Shown here: in pieces, positions 16,435 through 24,252 of the stretch
Layout: each line of letters begins with the position of its first letter
How positions within the stretch are numbered: the first letter of the stretch is position 1
DNA from: an uncultured Aquimarina sp.
Lineage (GTDB): Bacteria > Bacteroidota > Bacteroidia > Flavobacteriales > Flavobacteriaceae
Length of the DNA: 64,000 bases
Direction: 5' to 3'
NCBI GenBank assembly: GCA_947503135.1
Contig: CANNCQ010000001.1
Coordinates: 62,001 to 126,000, forward strand
Position numbers and translations under genes: made by a program
Notes under the pieces: model-generated
Seen by the model: the letters and a program-made list of their open reading frames with translations, nothing else
Told to the model about the DNA's origin: nothing
The model's database searches: none

Positions 16435-17790
16435 ATGGATACAGAAATTCTTGCTAGAATCCAGTTTGCTTTCACTATTGCTTTTCATTACATCTATCCG
16501 CCATTAAGTATTGGTATAGGTCTAGTTATGGTCTTTTTTGAAGGTATGTACTTAAAAACTAGACATAAACATTACGAGGTATTAACCCGTTTTTGGTTAA
16601 AGTTATTTGCCATAACCTTCGGTATCGGAGTGGCTACAGGTATAATAATGGAGTTTGAATTTGGTACTAACTGGTCTGTGTATTCCAGATACGTAGGCGA
16701 TATTTTTGGAAGTGCCTTAGCTGCCGAAGGTTTATTTGCATTCGGTTTAGAGAGTGCTTTTTTAGGTGTACTACTTTTTGGGTGGAATAGAGTTTCTCCA
16801 AAAGTGCATTTTATCTCAACTATTGGCGTCTTTTTAGGGTCGATGTTTTCGGCAGTTTGGATTGTTGTAGCTAATAGTTGGCAGCAAACACCTGCTGGAT
16901 ATCATATTGTAGGAGAAGGCTTTGACGCAAGAGCTGAGGTTACAGACTTCTGGGCAATGGTATTTAATCCTTCAAGTGTAGACAGAATTATTCACGTATG
17001 GCAAGGTGCTTTTTTAGCTGGTGTATTTTTAGTATTGAGTGTACACGCTTATTATTTAGTGAAGGGGCGCTATGTAGAGATTTCAAAAAAGGCATTTAAA
17101 GTAGCATTAGCAATAGCAACGATAGTCTCTTTAACCCAACTAATTTCTGGACATAGCTCTGCAGAAGGTGTTACAGTAAACCAGCCAGCAAAATTAGCTG
17201 CTATGGAAGGACATTATGAAAAATCTGCTCCTGCAGATTTGTATTTATTTGGTTGGGTGAACGATGAAACCCAACAAGTAACTGGTGTTAAGTTACCTGG
17301 AGGTTTATCTTTTATGGTTCATCAAGATTTTGACGAACCAATTACAGGTTTAAATGCGTTTCCTGAAGATGAAAGACCAGGACAAGTTAATGCTGTATTT
17401 CAGTTTTATCATATTATGATTTCTATTGGTATGTTCCTTATAGGACTTACGCTTTATGCTAGTTTTTTATGGTGGCGCGGGACACTATTTGATAAAAAAT
17501 GGTTGTTGAAAATCTTTGTATTTTCAGTTCTTTTACCACAAATAGCTAATCAAGTTGGTTGGTTTGCAGCAGAAATGGGAAGACAACCTTGGATAGTCTA
17601 TGGTCATTTAAAAACCAGCGAAGGTTTCTCTCAAGAGGTATCGTCAAATCAAATCTTATTCTCTTTGATATTATTTTTAGTTGTGTATTCGATATTGTTT
17701 CTTCTCTTTATTTATTCTATGAATAAAAAGATTAAGCACGGTCCTTATAGTGAAGCTGAAAATCCAGATGAATTTTTAAAACACGTTTAA
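16435..17790 (+). CDS. cydA: Cytochrome bd ubiquinol oxidase subunit I
   Basis: The protein has 451 residues from the ATG at 16435 (a TTG at 16411 lies within the -7 element). It starts with the classical RIQFAFTIAFHYIYPPLSIG (haem ligand H18) and contains nine-helix-type segments, GREPWIVYG-like GRQPWIVYGHLKT, and a short quinol loop. With CydB it reduces oxygen to water at low oxygen and is resistant to sulfide and NO. This fits the sulfide-related setting. It is directly controlled by a Crp/Fnr-type operator. Confidence 0.95.
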   Translation: MDTEILARIQFAFTIAFHYIYPPLSIGIGLVMVFFEGMYLKTRHKHYEVLTRFWLKLFAITFGIGVATGIIMEFEFGTNWSVYSRYVGDIFGSALAAEGLFAFGLESAFLGVLLFGWNRVSPKVHFISTIGVFLGSMFSAVWIVVANSWQQTPAGYHIVGEGFDARAEVTDFWAMVFNPSSVDRIIHVWQGAFLAGVFLVLSVHAYYLVKGRYVEISKKAFKVALAIATIVSLTQLISGHSSAEGVTVNQPAKLAAMEGHYEKSAPADLYLFGWVNDETQQVTGVKLPGGLSFMVHQDFDEPITGLNAFPEDERPGQVNAVFQFYHIMISIGMFLIGLTLYASFLWWRGTLFDKKWLLKIFVFSVLLPQIANQVGWFAAEMGRQPWIVYGHLKTSEGFSQEVSSNQILFSLILFLVVYSILFLLFIYSMNKKIKHGPYSEAENPDEFLKHV

Positions 17791-17800
17791 GCATTTAATT

Positions 17801-18838
17801 ATGGAATATTTTTTAGGTATAGATTACCCAACACTTTGGTTTTTAGTAGTTGGTTTATTATTCTCTGGTTACGCTATTTTAGAAGGTTTTGATTATGGCG
17901 CTGGTGCGTGGCATCTTTTTTTTAGAAAAGATTTAAGCAGGCGTATTGCTATAAATGCAATTGGTCCATTATGGGACGCAAATCAAGTATTTTTAGTAAT
18001 AGGTGGTGGTGCGTTATTTGCTGGTTTCCCAGTAATGTATGCTACAATGTTGTCTTCTATGTACGTACCTTTTATGTTGTTTTTAGTACTATTAGTACTG
18101 CGCTCTTCAGCTATAAAATTTAGAAGTGCAGAAAAAATGCTATGGTGGCGTAAAACGTGGGATATAACCTATTCTGTCTCAAACATATTGATTTCATTCT
18201 TACTAGGCGTTGTATTAGGTAATGTAATTGAAGGTTTTGAAATAGGCGAAAATTTAAGCTTTAAAGGCGGGGTTTTCTTTCATTTCTTGTCACCGTATGC
18301 AGTAATGGTAGGCATAACAACGGTAGCCTTATTTATGACACAAGGTGCTATCTTTTTGTTGCTGAAAACCGAAGGTCGTTTGCACGCAAGACTAACTTTT
18401 TTACTTAAAAAAGGAATGATCTTTTTTATTGTGAGTTTTTCCGTAATGTCTTTGTACACACTGATTTTCGTGGAAGGTGTTACAGAAAAATTTAAAGAAC
18501 AACCCATATCGTTTGCACTACCAATATTGGCCCTTTTAGCTATTGCTAATGTACCTAGGCTCGTCTCTAAGAAAAAATATATGAACGCTTTAGTTTTTTC
18601 TTCTTTAACAATGTCGTTTCTCTTGATGCTTGTGGCATTTCAATTGTATCCTGTTTTGTTACCATCTAACATTGATCCTAAGTACAGTGTTACTATTTAC
18701 AACGCTGCATCCTCTCAAAAATCTTTAGGTATTATGTTGACAATTGTTTGTATTGGAACACCTTTATTGGCGGGTTATTTCTTGTTTTTATATAGAACAT
18801 TTAATGGTAAAGTAGAATTGGATGACACTAGTTATTAA
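17801..18838 (+). CDS. cydB: Cytochrome bd ubiquinol oxidase subunit II
   Basis: The protein has 345 residues with eight to nine membrane segments. Family signatures include LEGFDYGAGAWHLFFRKD, GPLWDANQVFLVIGGGALFAGFP and RSSAIKFR. It starts 10 bp after cydA. It is the partner subunit needed for oxidase assembly. A CydX-like small subunit is not evident downstream on the plus strand. Confidence 0.95.
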   Translation: MEYFLGIDYPTLWFLVVGLLFSGYAILEGFDYGAGAWHLFFRKDLSRRIAINAIGPLWDANQVFLVIGGGALFAGFPVMYATMLSSMYVPFMLFLVLLVLRSSAIKFRSAEKMLWWRKTWDITYSVSNILISFLLGVVLGNVIEGFEIGENLSFKGGVFFHFLSPYAVMVGITTVALFMTQGAIFLLLKTEGRLHARLTFLLKKGMIFFIVSFSVMSLYTLIFVEGVTEKFKEQPISFALPILALLAIANVPRLVSKKKYMNALVFSSLTMSFLLMLVAFQLYPVLLPSNIDPKYSVTIYNAASSQKSLGIMLTIVCIGTPLLAGYFLFLYRTFNGKVELDDTSY

Positions 18839-18954
18839 TCATCTTTTTTCTTAGTTAGTTTATAAGCTAACCAGATAAAGCCTACTAAAAAATGAAGTAT
18901 TGTAATTGTCGAAACTATATAAATGCTGGTATTTGAATCTCCAATCTCATGTAT
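18835..18954 (-). other. Start-less small membrane ORF, possibly a relic
   Basis: The minus strand from 18954 to 18835 is open and encodes EIGDSNTSIYIVSTITILHF, then one hydrophobic helix and a basic end (YKLTKKKDD). This looks like a real small membrane protein, but no ATG, GTG or TTG lies between the upstream stop (18955-18957) and the helix. It overlaps the cydB stop codon tail to tail. It is either a remnant or a gene with a rare start codon. The rest of the 18839-19154 gap holds a palindrome, a terminator and an operator. Confidence 0.3.
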
Positions 18955-19020
18955 TTAATTTTAATATTTACACAAAGGTAGAATTTAAGCTATTTATAAA
19001 ATATGATATTTGTTACCTTA

Positions 19021-19036
19021 CGCTTTCGCGAAAGCG
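19021..19036. repeat. Dispersed palindrome CGCTTTCGCGAAAGCG
   Basis: A perfect 16-bp copy of the dispersed GCTTTCGCGAAAGC element, here intergenic and next to a terminator. Confidence 0.85.
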
Positions 19037-19046
19037 AAATTACAGA

Positions 19047-19076
19047 AGCACTCTTAATATATAAGAGTGCTTTTTG
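19047..19076 (+). terminator. Rho-independent terminator
   Basis: AGCACTCTTA and TAAGAGTGCT arms separated by a short AT loop, then TTTTTG. It ends the cyd operon region. Confidence 0.75.
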
Positions 19077-19092
19077 TATAAAAACAGTTCTA

Positions 19093-19108
19093 TGTAACAT
19101 AGGTTACT
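19093..19108 (+). promoter_or_regulatory. Crp/Fnr-type operator of the YeeE pair
   Basis: TGTAAC-ATAG-GTTACT. The sequence at the standard 37-bp offset is TTTCTTTG (19130-19137), one mismatch from TAnnTTTG. Confidence 0.68.
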
Positions 19109-19154
19109 GACCACCAATATTTATTAGCATTTCTTTGTTAAAAATAAAATTAAT

Positions 19155-19712
19155 ATGAACTGGATTTATGAACCATGGCCTTGGTATGTATCGGGGCCAA
19201 TGATTGCTTTTATTATGTTTTTACTACTTATGGTAGGTAAAAACTTTGGGATGTCTGCAAACCTTAGAACAATGTGTACTATTTGTGGTGCTAGTAACAA
19301 AGCTGACTTTTTCAAATTCGATTGGAGATCTCAAAAATGGAATTTAATAGTTATCCTCGGAGCTGTAATTGGAGGATTTATTGGCTCTCATTTTTTAACA
19401 GCAGATATGGCTGTAGCTATTAACCCAGATACCATTTCTGATTTAAATGAACTTGGTTTTAATAGTGCTGGTAAATCGTATTTACCAACAGAGCTATTTG
19501 AAATGGAATCCTTACTTAGCTTGAAAACAATTTTAGTTTTAGCCATAGGAGGTCTTCTAGTCGGTTTTGGAGCAAGATATGCTGGTGGATGTACTTCTGG
19601 ACACGCGATATCAGGATTAAGCGATCTACAATTACCATCTTTAATTGCTGTAATAGGCTTCTTTATAGGAGGTCTAACAATGATTCACTTTCTTTTCCCT
19701 TTAATATTCTAA
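19155..19712 (+). CDS. YeeE/YedE family sulfur-compound transporter, first subunit
   Basis: The protein has 185 residues with about five membrane segments. The YeeE/YedE signature RYAGGCTSGHAISGLSDLQL contains the cysteine shown in this family to guide thiosulfate or related sulfur species. A second conserved cysteine pair (MCTICGAS) lies near residues 37-42. With the next gene it forms the usual two-component pair that together equals one full transporter. The pair likely moves a sulfur compound across the inner membrane. Confidence 0.87.
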   Translation: MNWIYEPWPWYVSGPMIAFIMFLLLMVGKNFGMSANLRTMCTICGASNKADFFKFDWRSQKWNLIVILGAVIGGFIGSHFLTADMAVAINPDTISDLNELGFNSAGKSYLPTELFEMESLLSLKTILVLAIGGLLVGFGARYAGGCTSGHAISGLSDLQLPSLIAVIGFFIGGLTMIHFLFPLIF

Positions 19713-19715
19713 AAA

Positions 19716-20129
19716 ATGAGAACACTTATATATTTAGTTATCGGAATCCTTTTTGGGATCACAATGTTTAAATCCGAAGCAGCCTCTTGGTTTCGTATTT
19801 ATGAAATGTTCAAATTTGAATCTTTCCATATGTATGGTATAATAGGTTCAGCTCTAGTGATTGGTATCATAGTAGTGCAATCAATCAAGCGATTTAAAAT
19901 AAAATCGTTTTATGGAGAAAGAATACACTTTAACCCAAAGACTAAAAGCTTTAGTCGCTATATGTTTGGAGGTATAATCTTTGGTTTAGGGTGGGCACTA
20001 GCTGGTGCTTGTCCAGGACCTATGTTTACTTTGGTAGGAGCTGGTTATGTACCTATTTTAATAGTAATAGCTGCTTCTATTGTCGGTACTTTTCTGTATG
20101 GATTATTTAAGGATAAGTTGCCTCATTAA
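19716..20129 (+). CDS. YeeE/YedE family transporter, second subunit (DUF6691 type)
   Basis: The protein has 137 residues and four membrane segments. The signature GLGWALAGACPGPMFTLVGAGY includes the conserved cysteine. It starts 3 bp after the first subunit. It is the last gene of the chromosomal region; the next gene, on the opposite strand, belongs to the mobile element. The element boundary must lie between 20130 and 20166 or just outside, but no repeat marking an attachment site was recognised. Confidence 0.87.
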   Translation: MRTLIYLVIGILFGITMFKSEAASWFRIYEMFKFESFHMYGIIGSALVIGIIVVQSIKRFKIKSFYGERIHFNPKTKSFSRYMFGGIIFGLGWALAGACPGPMFTLVGAGYVPILIVIAASIVGTFLYGLFKDKLPH

Positions 20130-20166
20130 CAAAAACAAGTAAATTAAGTATAGGAGCATTAAGAAT

Positions 20167-21141
20167 CTACAAAGTAACACCCAAGGCCGTTATAAATACA
20201 TCAGGAGTTTTTACAGCATTCCAATACGGAATTAAAGCAGGATTATTCGCTGGATTTCCTTGAATAATGAATGTCCCAATTAATTCAATATTAGTATCAT
20301 ATTTTCCTTTTTCAACCGTATGGATAAATACTTTGGAATCTACCTTACCGGACTTTTCAAAAGTTACTTTATAAAAAATATCCTTTTCAAATTTCAAATT
20401 AGCTTGTAGATCTTGTGCCCAATTACGCACACCACCACCACCTAAAAAGCGATTGAATTTTCCGTTGTCATAAAACAGTTGGATTTCAGAAGCAAAAAGT
20501 GCTTGACTTCCTAAGTTATTGACATCAATTTCGGGAGTGCCAATACCAAATAGAAATGAAGGATAAGTACCCCTAACGGTAAATACAAAACTGAATTCTA
20601 GTTCCTCCGCTCTGTTCCACTCATATTCAGGAAATTTAATTCCTCTACCAAAAAAGTCGTTTGATGTTCCTCCAGCCCAGATTCCCCGTTCTAAATCTTT
20701 AAATAATTCTACGCCATCAGTAGCTTCAAAAGCAATCTTATCCAAGGGTAAGGTGCAGAAATCAAACCATTTTAAGAATGTAGTAGGTATAATTAATTTA
20801 CCAATTCCAGTATCTCCTGAAGTTAAGGTGTTATTACAAACAATCACATCAAACGTCCCGCTTTCTGGAGCTTCGATACAAACAATAATCTGCATTGGAT
20901 TTATGAAATTTATCTCCGTAATAATTATATCTACAGGATTGAATTTTACGACTGAACTTGCTTCAAAATTAAATCCATTAATAGTTAGCTGAAGTAAATT
21001 ACTGTTTGGCTTAGGAGCTAAGATTACTTCTGAAATAAATGGAGTAGGGAAGATGCCCTGATTTGAATTATCGGTATTGTCTATGGTATTAGTCATTAAA
21101 CTACGTCCACCTCGAATTATATTGGGATTGAAACTTCTCAC
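20167..21141 (-). CDS. Probable virion surface/receptor-binding protein with IPT/TIG domain
   Basis: The protein has 324 residues from a GTG four bases after the upstream stop; an ATG 15 codons in is possible. Residues about 35-110 follow the IPT/TIG immunoglobulin-like pattern (LQLTINGFNFEASSVVKF, SGTFDVIVCNN). The C-terminal ~200 residues are beta-rich and could be a concanavalin-like or lectin sandwich (SFLFGIGTPEIDVNN, IFYKVTFEKSG). It has no signal peptide. As the most distal gene of the minus-strand module it has the position of a spike or adhesion gene. The function is inferred. Confidence 0.6.
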   Translation of the reverse strand: MRSFNPNIIRGGRSLMTNTIDNTDNSNQGIFPTPFISEVILAPKPNSNLLQLTINGFNFEASSVVKFNPVDIIITEINFINPMQIIVCIEAPESGTFDVIVCNNTLTSGDTGIGKLIIPTTFLKWFDFCTLPLDKIAFEATDGVELFKDLERGIWAGGTSNDFFGRGIKFPEYEWNRAEELEFSFVFTVRGTYPSFLFGIGTPEIDVNNLGSQALFASEIQLFYDNGKFNRFLGGGGVRNWAQDLQANLKFEKDIFYKVTFEKSGKVDSKVFIHTVEKGKYDTNIELIGTFIIQGNPANNPALIPYWNAVKTPDVFITALGVTL

Positions 21142-21144
21142 TAG

Positions 21145-21579
21145 TTATAGTATTTCTTGTTGTTGGGCTGTTTTATAATATTGAACTCTAAGCAAATGTT
21201 TCTTAGCCGATTCAATACCGATAGCTCTAAAATTGTCTAAGTTTTGTTTTCCAATGATTGTATAGACATCATTATCCCCTAAACCAAATCCTGAATTAAC
21301 CGTAGGTGCTGCACCATTTTCTTTAAAGCGAATAACTCGATGAACTATTTGTGAGGAGCTGTCCGCTTCAATCATAACCAAAGCGGAAATAGCCGTGTCA
21401 GGAACAGTCAATTTTTGAATTGCTACAGCTGTAATTTCTATATCCTGGTAACCATTCGCTTCTTCAGGAATTAAACTTTGCCCTTGTTCTTTGGCAGTAA
21501 GGAGAATCAACTCTTCTAAATAATTAAGAATCGTAGCGGAATTTCCTCTAGGATATGGGCTTTTTTGATCTCTATACAT
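21145..21579 (-). CDS. Small beta-rich protein, probable virion component
   Basis: The protein has 144 residues. A helical N-terminus is followed by strands (DTAISALVMIEADSS, VHRVIRFKENG) and a DVYTIIGKQNLDNFRAIG segment that recalls small phage structural proteins ending in a field such as NFRAI. It lies 3 bp from each neighbour. No named family is assigned. Confidence 0.5.
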   Translation of the reverse strand: MYRDQKSPYPRGNSATILNYLEELILLTAKEQGQSLIPEEANGYQDIEITAVAIQKLTVPDTAISALVMIEADSSSQIVHRVIRFKENGAAPTVNSGFGLGDNDVYTIIGKQNLDNFRAIGIESAKKHLLRVQYYKTAQQQEIL

Positions 21580-21581
21580 AT

Positions 21582-22100
21582 TTACACAAAGGGATTTATA
21601 GCAGGGCTACTTCCTGAAGGATAGCCCCAAGCGACATTTTGAGATTTGTTTATATCAATATCTAAATGCACAAAAGTATTGCCCACACCAATTCGTTTAA
21701 AACCAACTTCACGCGCCATATAAACGAGTTTATTACGCACAGCGATATTACTTGCTTTTATATCAACAGCCTTACAATTAGGTATTTCGTGTGAGGAGTT
21801 TGAAACCCCACCCACTTTACGATTCCAATAGGGCGTTCGAACTCCTGAATTGATCCAACTAAAAATAGGGTAGCCTGTTTTTTGTTCAAGCTGTTGCAAC
21901 ATATAAATAAGTTGCGGATCAACACAGGCTCCAGAACCTACAGTATCGGGACTGTCAAAAACAGAAGTATCTATTTGAATACTTGTTTTTTTAGGCTGCT
22001 TAGACTTATTTAAAAGCCGATATAGTACAAAAGCACCACCCAGTACCAAGGATAAAGTACCTATGCCTATGTAAATATGAGTGTTGCTTTTGGTTTTCAT
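21582..22100 (-). CDS. Membrane-anchored M15-type peptidase
   Basis: The protein has 172 residues from the ATG at 22100; earlier in-frame codons overlap the 46-aa gene. One N-terminal transmembrane helix (9-28) precedes a D-Ala-D-Ala carboxypeptidase/endolysin fold with GVRTPYWNRKVGG, SSHEIPNCKAVDI (H104, D113) and FVHLDID (H145), the zinc ligands of M15. The spacing between H104 and D113 is two residues longer than the usual H-x6-D. It probably cuts peptidoglycan cross-links, from a virion membrane or during lysis. Confidence 0.78.
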   Translation of the reverse strand: MKTKSNTHIYIGIGTLSLVLGGAFVLYRLLNKSKQPKKTSIQIDTSVFDSPDTVGSGACVDPQLIYMLQQLEQKTGYPIFSWINSGVRTPYWNRKVGGVSNSSHEIPNCKAVDIKASNIAVRNKLVYMAREVGFKRIGVGNTFVHLDIDINKSQNVAWGYPSGSSPAINPFV

Positions 22101-22104
22101 CTGC

Positions 22105-22245
22105 TTACTTTTTACAACCACAATCTTTTGAATTGGAACTTTTTTTGTATCTCAAATAGAGGTCTGCACCCACACGTATGGTACTTAATAAAATGAATGT
22201 GCCAAAAATGTAGTTCAATGATTTACTTCCTTTATTAACGTTCAT
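22105..22245 (-). CDS. 46-aa membrane protein
   Basis: The ATG at 22245 overlaps the end of the 110-aa gene by 11 bases, and the stop lies five bases before the M15 peptidase ATG. It encodes one hydrophobic helix (LNYIFGTFILLSTIRVGADL) and a basic, Cys-containing end (KDCGCKK). The tight overlap on both sides and the membrane pattern support a real gene. Confidence 0.62.
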   Translation of the reverse strand: MNVNKGSKSLNYIFGTFILLSTIRVGADLYLRYKKSSNSKDCGCKK

Positions 22246-22567
22246 TCCTTGAATTTTTATACGTTTTTATTTCTTCCTCTAACTGATCTACATAGCGTTG
22301 CAATTCATTAATACGCTCGCGTTGTTTGGTTATGGTTTTATTCATTACTGTATTTTTATCTTCTAGCTGAAGAATTCTTTTTTCCATTTTTTCAGACCAT
22401 TGCACCCAATTTTCAACCACTTGATTGTTGGATTGCGCATTGAGGTTTCGGATCTCCGCTTTTTTCAATTGCTTTTGAATTCTATGTTGAAAAAGAAGCT
22501 CAACAAGTTTCCAAAAGCCAGTAGCTCCAAAGACAATTCCGATTAATTTAATTAAGTCTATTTTCAT
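22235..22567 (-). CDS. Membrane-anchored coiled-coil protein (phage accessory/lysis-like)
   Basis: The protein has 110 residues: one N-terminal membrane segment (6-25), then a basic QKQLKKAEIRNLNAQSNN stretch and a long coiled coil (ENWVQWSEKMEKRILQLEDK onward). Similar short anchor-plus-coiled-coil proteins occur near lysis genes of Bacteroidetes phages. This is recalled from general family knowledge, not checked here. It shares its start base with the stop of the upstream gene. Confidence 0.6.
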   Translation of the reverse strand: MKIDLIKLIGIVFGATGFWKLVELLFQHRIQKQLKKAEIRNLNAQSNNQVVENWVQWSEKMEKRILQLEDKNTVMNKTITKQRERINELQRYVDQLEEEIKTYKNSRNER

Positions 22568-23019
22568 TAGAAATTCACAAAGCTTAAAGGTGTAGCCACT
22601 GCATAAGGAGTAAAATTAAAAATCACTTCTTCGTTTAGTGATGTAATTGCACCTGTTAAAAAAACGTGTCCATTAGCGTCAATTCTATAGAAGAAAGGGT
22701 TTCTCGTATTTGAAAAAGTAATCCCAGATGATGAGCGAGAAAACCCACTAAAAAAGGCTTTTCTAGGCAATCGAAAGATGCGTTCTCCATTGAAACTTCC
22801 CAGCCCTGCGACTCTTCTAAAAATAATATCTCCCCCAATAAGAATATTAGTGCTAGTGACTAAATAATTATCTCTATTCGGATTAAAAGTGATATTATTC
22901 TCAGTGTCTTCAGGTCTTATCCTAAAAAAGGTGTGATCTCCCAATGGGGAAGCATTATTTACGGTCGTATTATTAACCGTAGTTAAAATTTGATCACTTT
23001 GATATCCGAATACACTCAT
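22567..23019 (-). CDS. Beta-rich protein, probable virion component
   Basis: The protein has 150 residues without a membrane helix or signal peptide. It is rich in Asn, Phe and Ser with many short strands (TNILIGGDIIFRRVAG, RIDANGHVFLTGAI). A FYRIDANGHVFL motif recalls phage tail-tip or fibre-like repeats. It lies within the overlapping late gene train. No specific family is recognised. Confidence 0.5.
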   Translation of the reverse strand: MSVFGYQSDQILTTVNNTTVNNASPLGDHTFFRIRPEDTENNITFNPNRDNYLVTSTNILIGGDIIFRRVAGLGSFNGERIFRLPRKAFFSGFSRSSSGITFSNTRNPFFYRIDANGHVFLTGAITSLNEEVIFNFTPYAVATPLSFVNF

Positions 23020-23020
23020 A

Positions 23021-23437
23021 TTATTTTACTATTAAAATTCCTAAAACAATTACAATCACAGCTCCAATTTTCGTTAGAAAACTCCGCTTCTTTTGTTTTG
23101 TTTTTTCCTTTCTTAAATCCGTTTTTAGTGCGTTAATTTGTACTTCTTGATTCTTGGATATGGTCTTTAAGGAGGCTCTTTGGGTATTGGTTTTATGAAT
23201 GATTTCATTTTTAGTGATCACTAATTCTTTGAGCGTAAAATTGTTTTTCTTAAGAATTAGAATTACAGAATCGTTAGTTACTTTTTGTTGGAGGTGCTGC
23301 GCAATCATTCGAGATTGTGGTACGGTAAAACAAAAATGAGCGAGTCCATCAATAAACTGAATCTTTGGTTTTAAAGCTTGTGAAAAACTCCAAGAGCTCC
23401 ACATCAGAAGCATTGTCAATATGAGCTGCTTTATCAT
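23021..23437 (-). CDS. Spanin-like protein with coiled coil and C-terminal membrane helix
   Basis: The protein has 138 residues: an N-terminal signal peptide (residues 1-20, ending SFSQA), a coiled-coil centre (about 60-115) and a basic segment before a C-terminal hydrophobic helix (KIGAVIVIVLGILIV). Its first 89 bases overlap the 3' end of the next gene upstream in another frame. Such an overlap of two coiled-coil envelope proteins is reminiscent of Rz/Rz1 spanins. It could also be a virion membrane protein. Confidence 0.55.
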   Translation of the reverse strand: MIKQLILTMLLMWSSWSFSQALKPKIQFIDGLAHFCFTVPQSRMIAQHLQQKVTNDSVILILKKNNFTLKELVITKNEIIHKTNTQRASLKTISKNQEVQINALKTDLRKEKTKQKKRSFLTKIGAVIVIVLGILIVK

Positions 23438-23693
23438 TTTGAGTGGTTTTTAAATGCGTTAAAATTTCAGTTTGTTGGTCAAGGTTTTGTTCCAGGCTAT
23501 CTACTGATTTTTCAATTCCAGTAATGTCCGTGTCTATTACTGCACTTTGTCTTAACAGACTATCATTAATTTTCTCAATGGGATGATCTTGGTTACTATT
23601 TGATGAATCAACCGTATTCCATCGTTTAAAAATTAAGAGTAGAATGAGTCCACAAGCAATTAAAATCAATAACCTATCTATCGTATTTTTCAT
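23349..23693 (-). CDS. Rz-like membrane-anchored coiled-coil protein
   Basis: The protein has 114 residues: an N-terminal helix (9-22, LILIACGLILLLI), then a predicted periplasmic coiled coil (SVDSLEQNLDQQTEILTHLK). The layout equals an inner-membrane spanin. The 3' third overlaps the following gene in a different frame. The start overlaps the stop of the 108-aa gene by four bases (ATGA). Confidence 0.55.
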   Translation of the reverse strand: MKNTIDRLLILIACGLILLLIFKRWNTVDSSNSNQDHPIEKINDSLLRQSAVIDTDITGIEKSVDSLEQNLDQQTEILTHLKTTQNDKAAHIDNASDVELLEFFTSFKTKDSVY

Positions 23694-24016
23694 TTGCTTT
23701 GTGGTTTTGAACTTTTGACAAGTTGCAATAGTTTCTCTATAATTAGCTTATGAAATACCATTGCAAAGACAAAGGATTGTAATAAGGGTTCAATCTTATC
23801 TATGGAATAGTCACGCAAGTAATACAGAAGGACTCCATAGATCAATCCAATAAATACCACTCGGTATCTCGTTTGTATTTTGATTGTGGTTAGCTTCGAT
23901 AGCCAATAGGTAACTTTCGTAAAATTCATAGCGTGAGCTAACAAAATAAACGTAATGATATAGCTCCAGTCTAGGGTATTGATGTATTGTACAATTTGGT
24001 TTATAATTTGAATCAT
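23690..24016 (-). CDS. Holin-like membrane protein
   Basis: The protein has 108 residues and about three hydrophobic segments (17-33, 50-65, 78-95), a short hydrophilic start and a basic tail (KLLQLVKSSKPQSK). Size and topology suit a holin, and the following two genes are spanin-like. The assignment rests on layout only. Confidence 0.5.
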   Translation of the reverse strand: MIQIINQIVQYINTLDWSYIITFILLAHAMNFTKVTYWLSKLTTIKIQTRYRVVFIGLIYGVLLYYLRDYSIDKIEPLLQSFVFAMVFHKLIIEKLLQLVKSSKPQSK

Positions 24017-24252
24017 TAGGAGAGTTGTTTTTTAATAGATTGAACTTCGTTTGTAATATTTTTTAATTGACGATTCGGGAACTGATTTTTTAATAAATGG
24101 TTGATGAGCATTACACAAACCCCTGAAGCCAATAGCGCAACGATAACTTTTATCACGGTCTGATCGGTTATGGTCAGGGTTACTTCTGTTTTCAATCCTT
24201 CATCGTCAATTAGAGAATCGAGAATGTTGTTAAAGCTTCTTTTCTTTTTCAT
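24016..24252 (-). CDS. Small single-span protein
   Basis: The protein has 78 residues. A basic start (MKKKRSF), one membrane helix (about 34-52, VIKVIVALLASGVCVMLI) and a short coiled-coil end are visible. It overlaps both neighbours by one to four bases. It could be part of the lysis cluster or a virion membrane protein. Confidence 0.55.
   Translation of the reverse strand: MKKKRSFNNILDSLIDDEGLKTEVTLTITDQTVIKVIVALLASGVCVMLINHLLKNQFPNRQLKNITNEVQSIKKQLS

Noticed and set aside
20130..20170. A tRNA or attachment site at the chromosome-element junction
   Set aside because: No cloverleaf could be drawn and no repeat of at least 12 bp with another part of the window was noticed.
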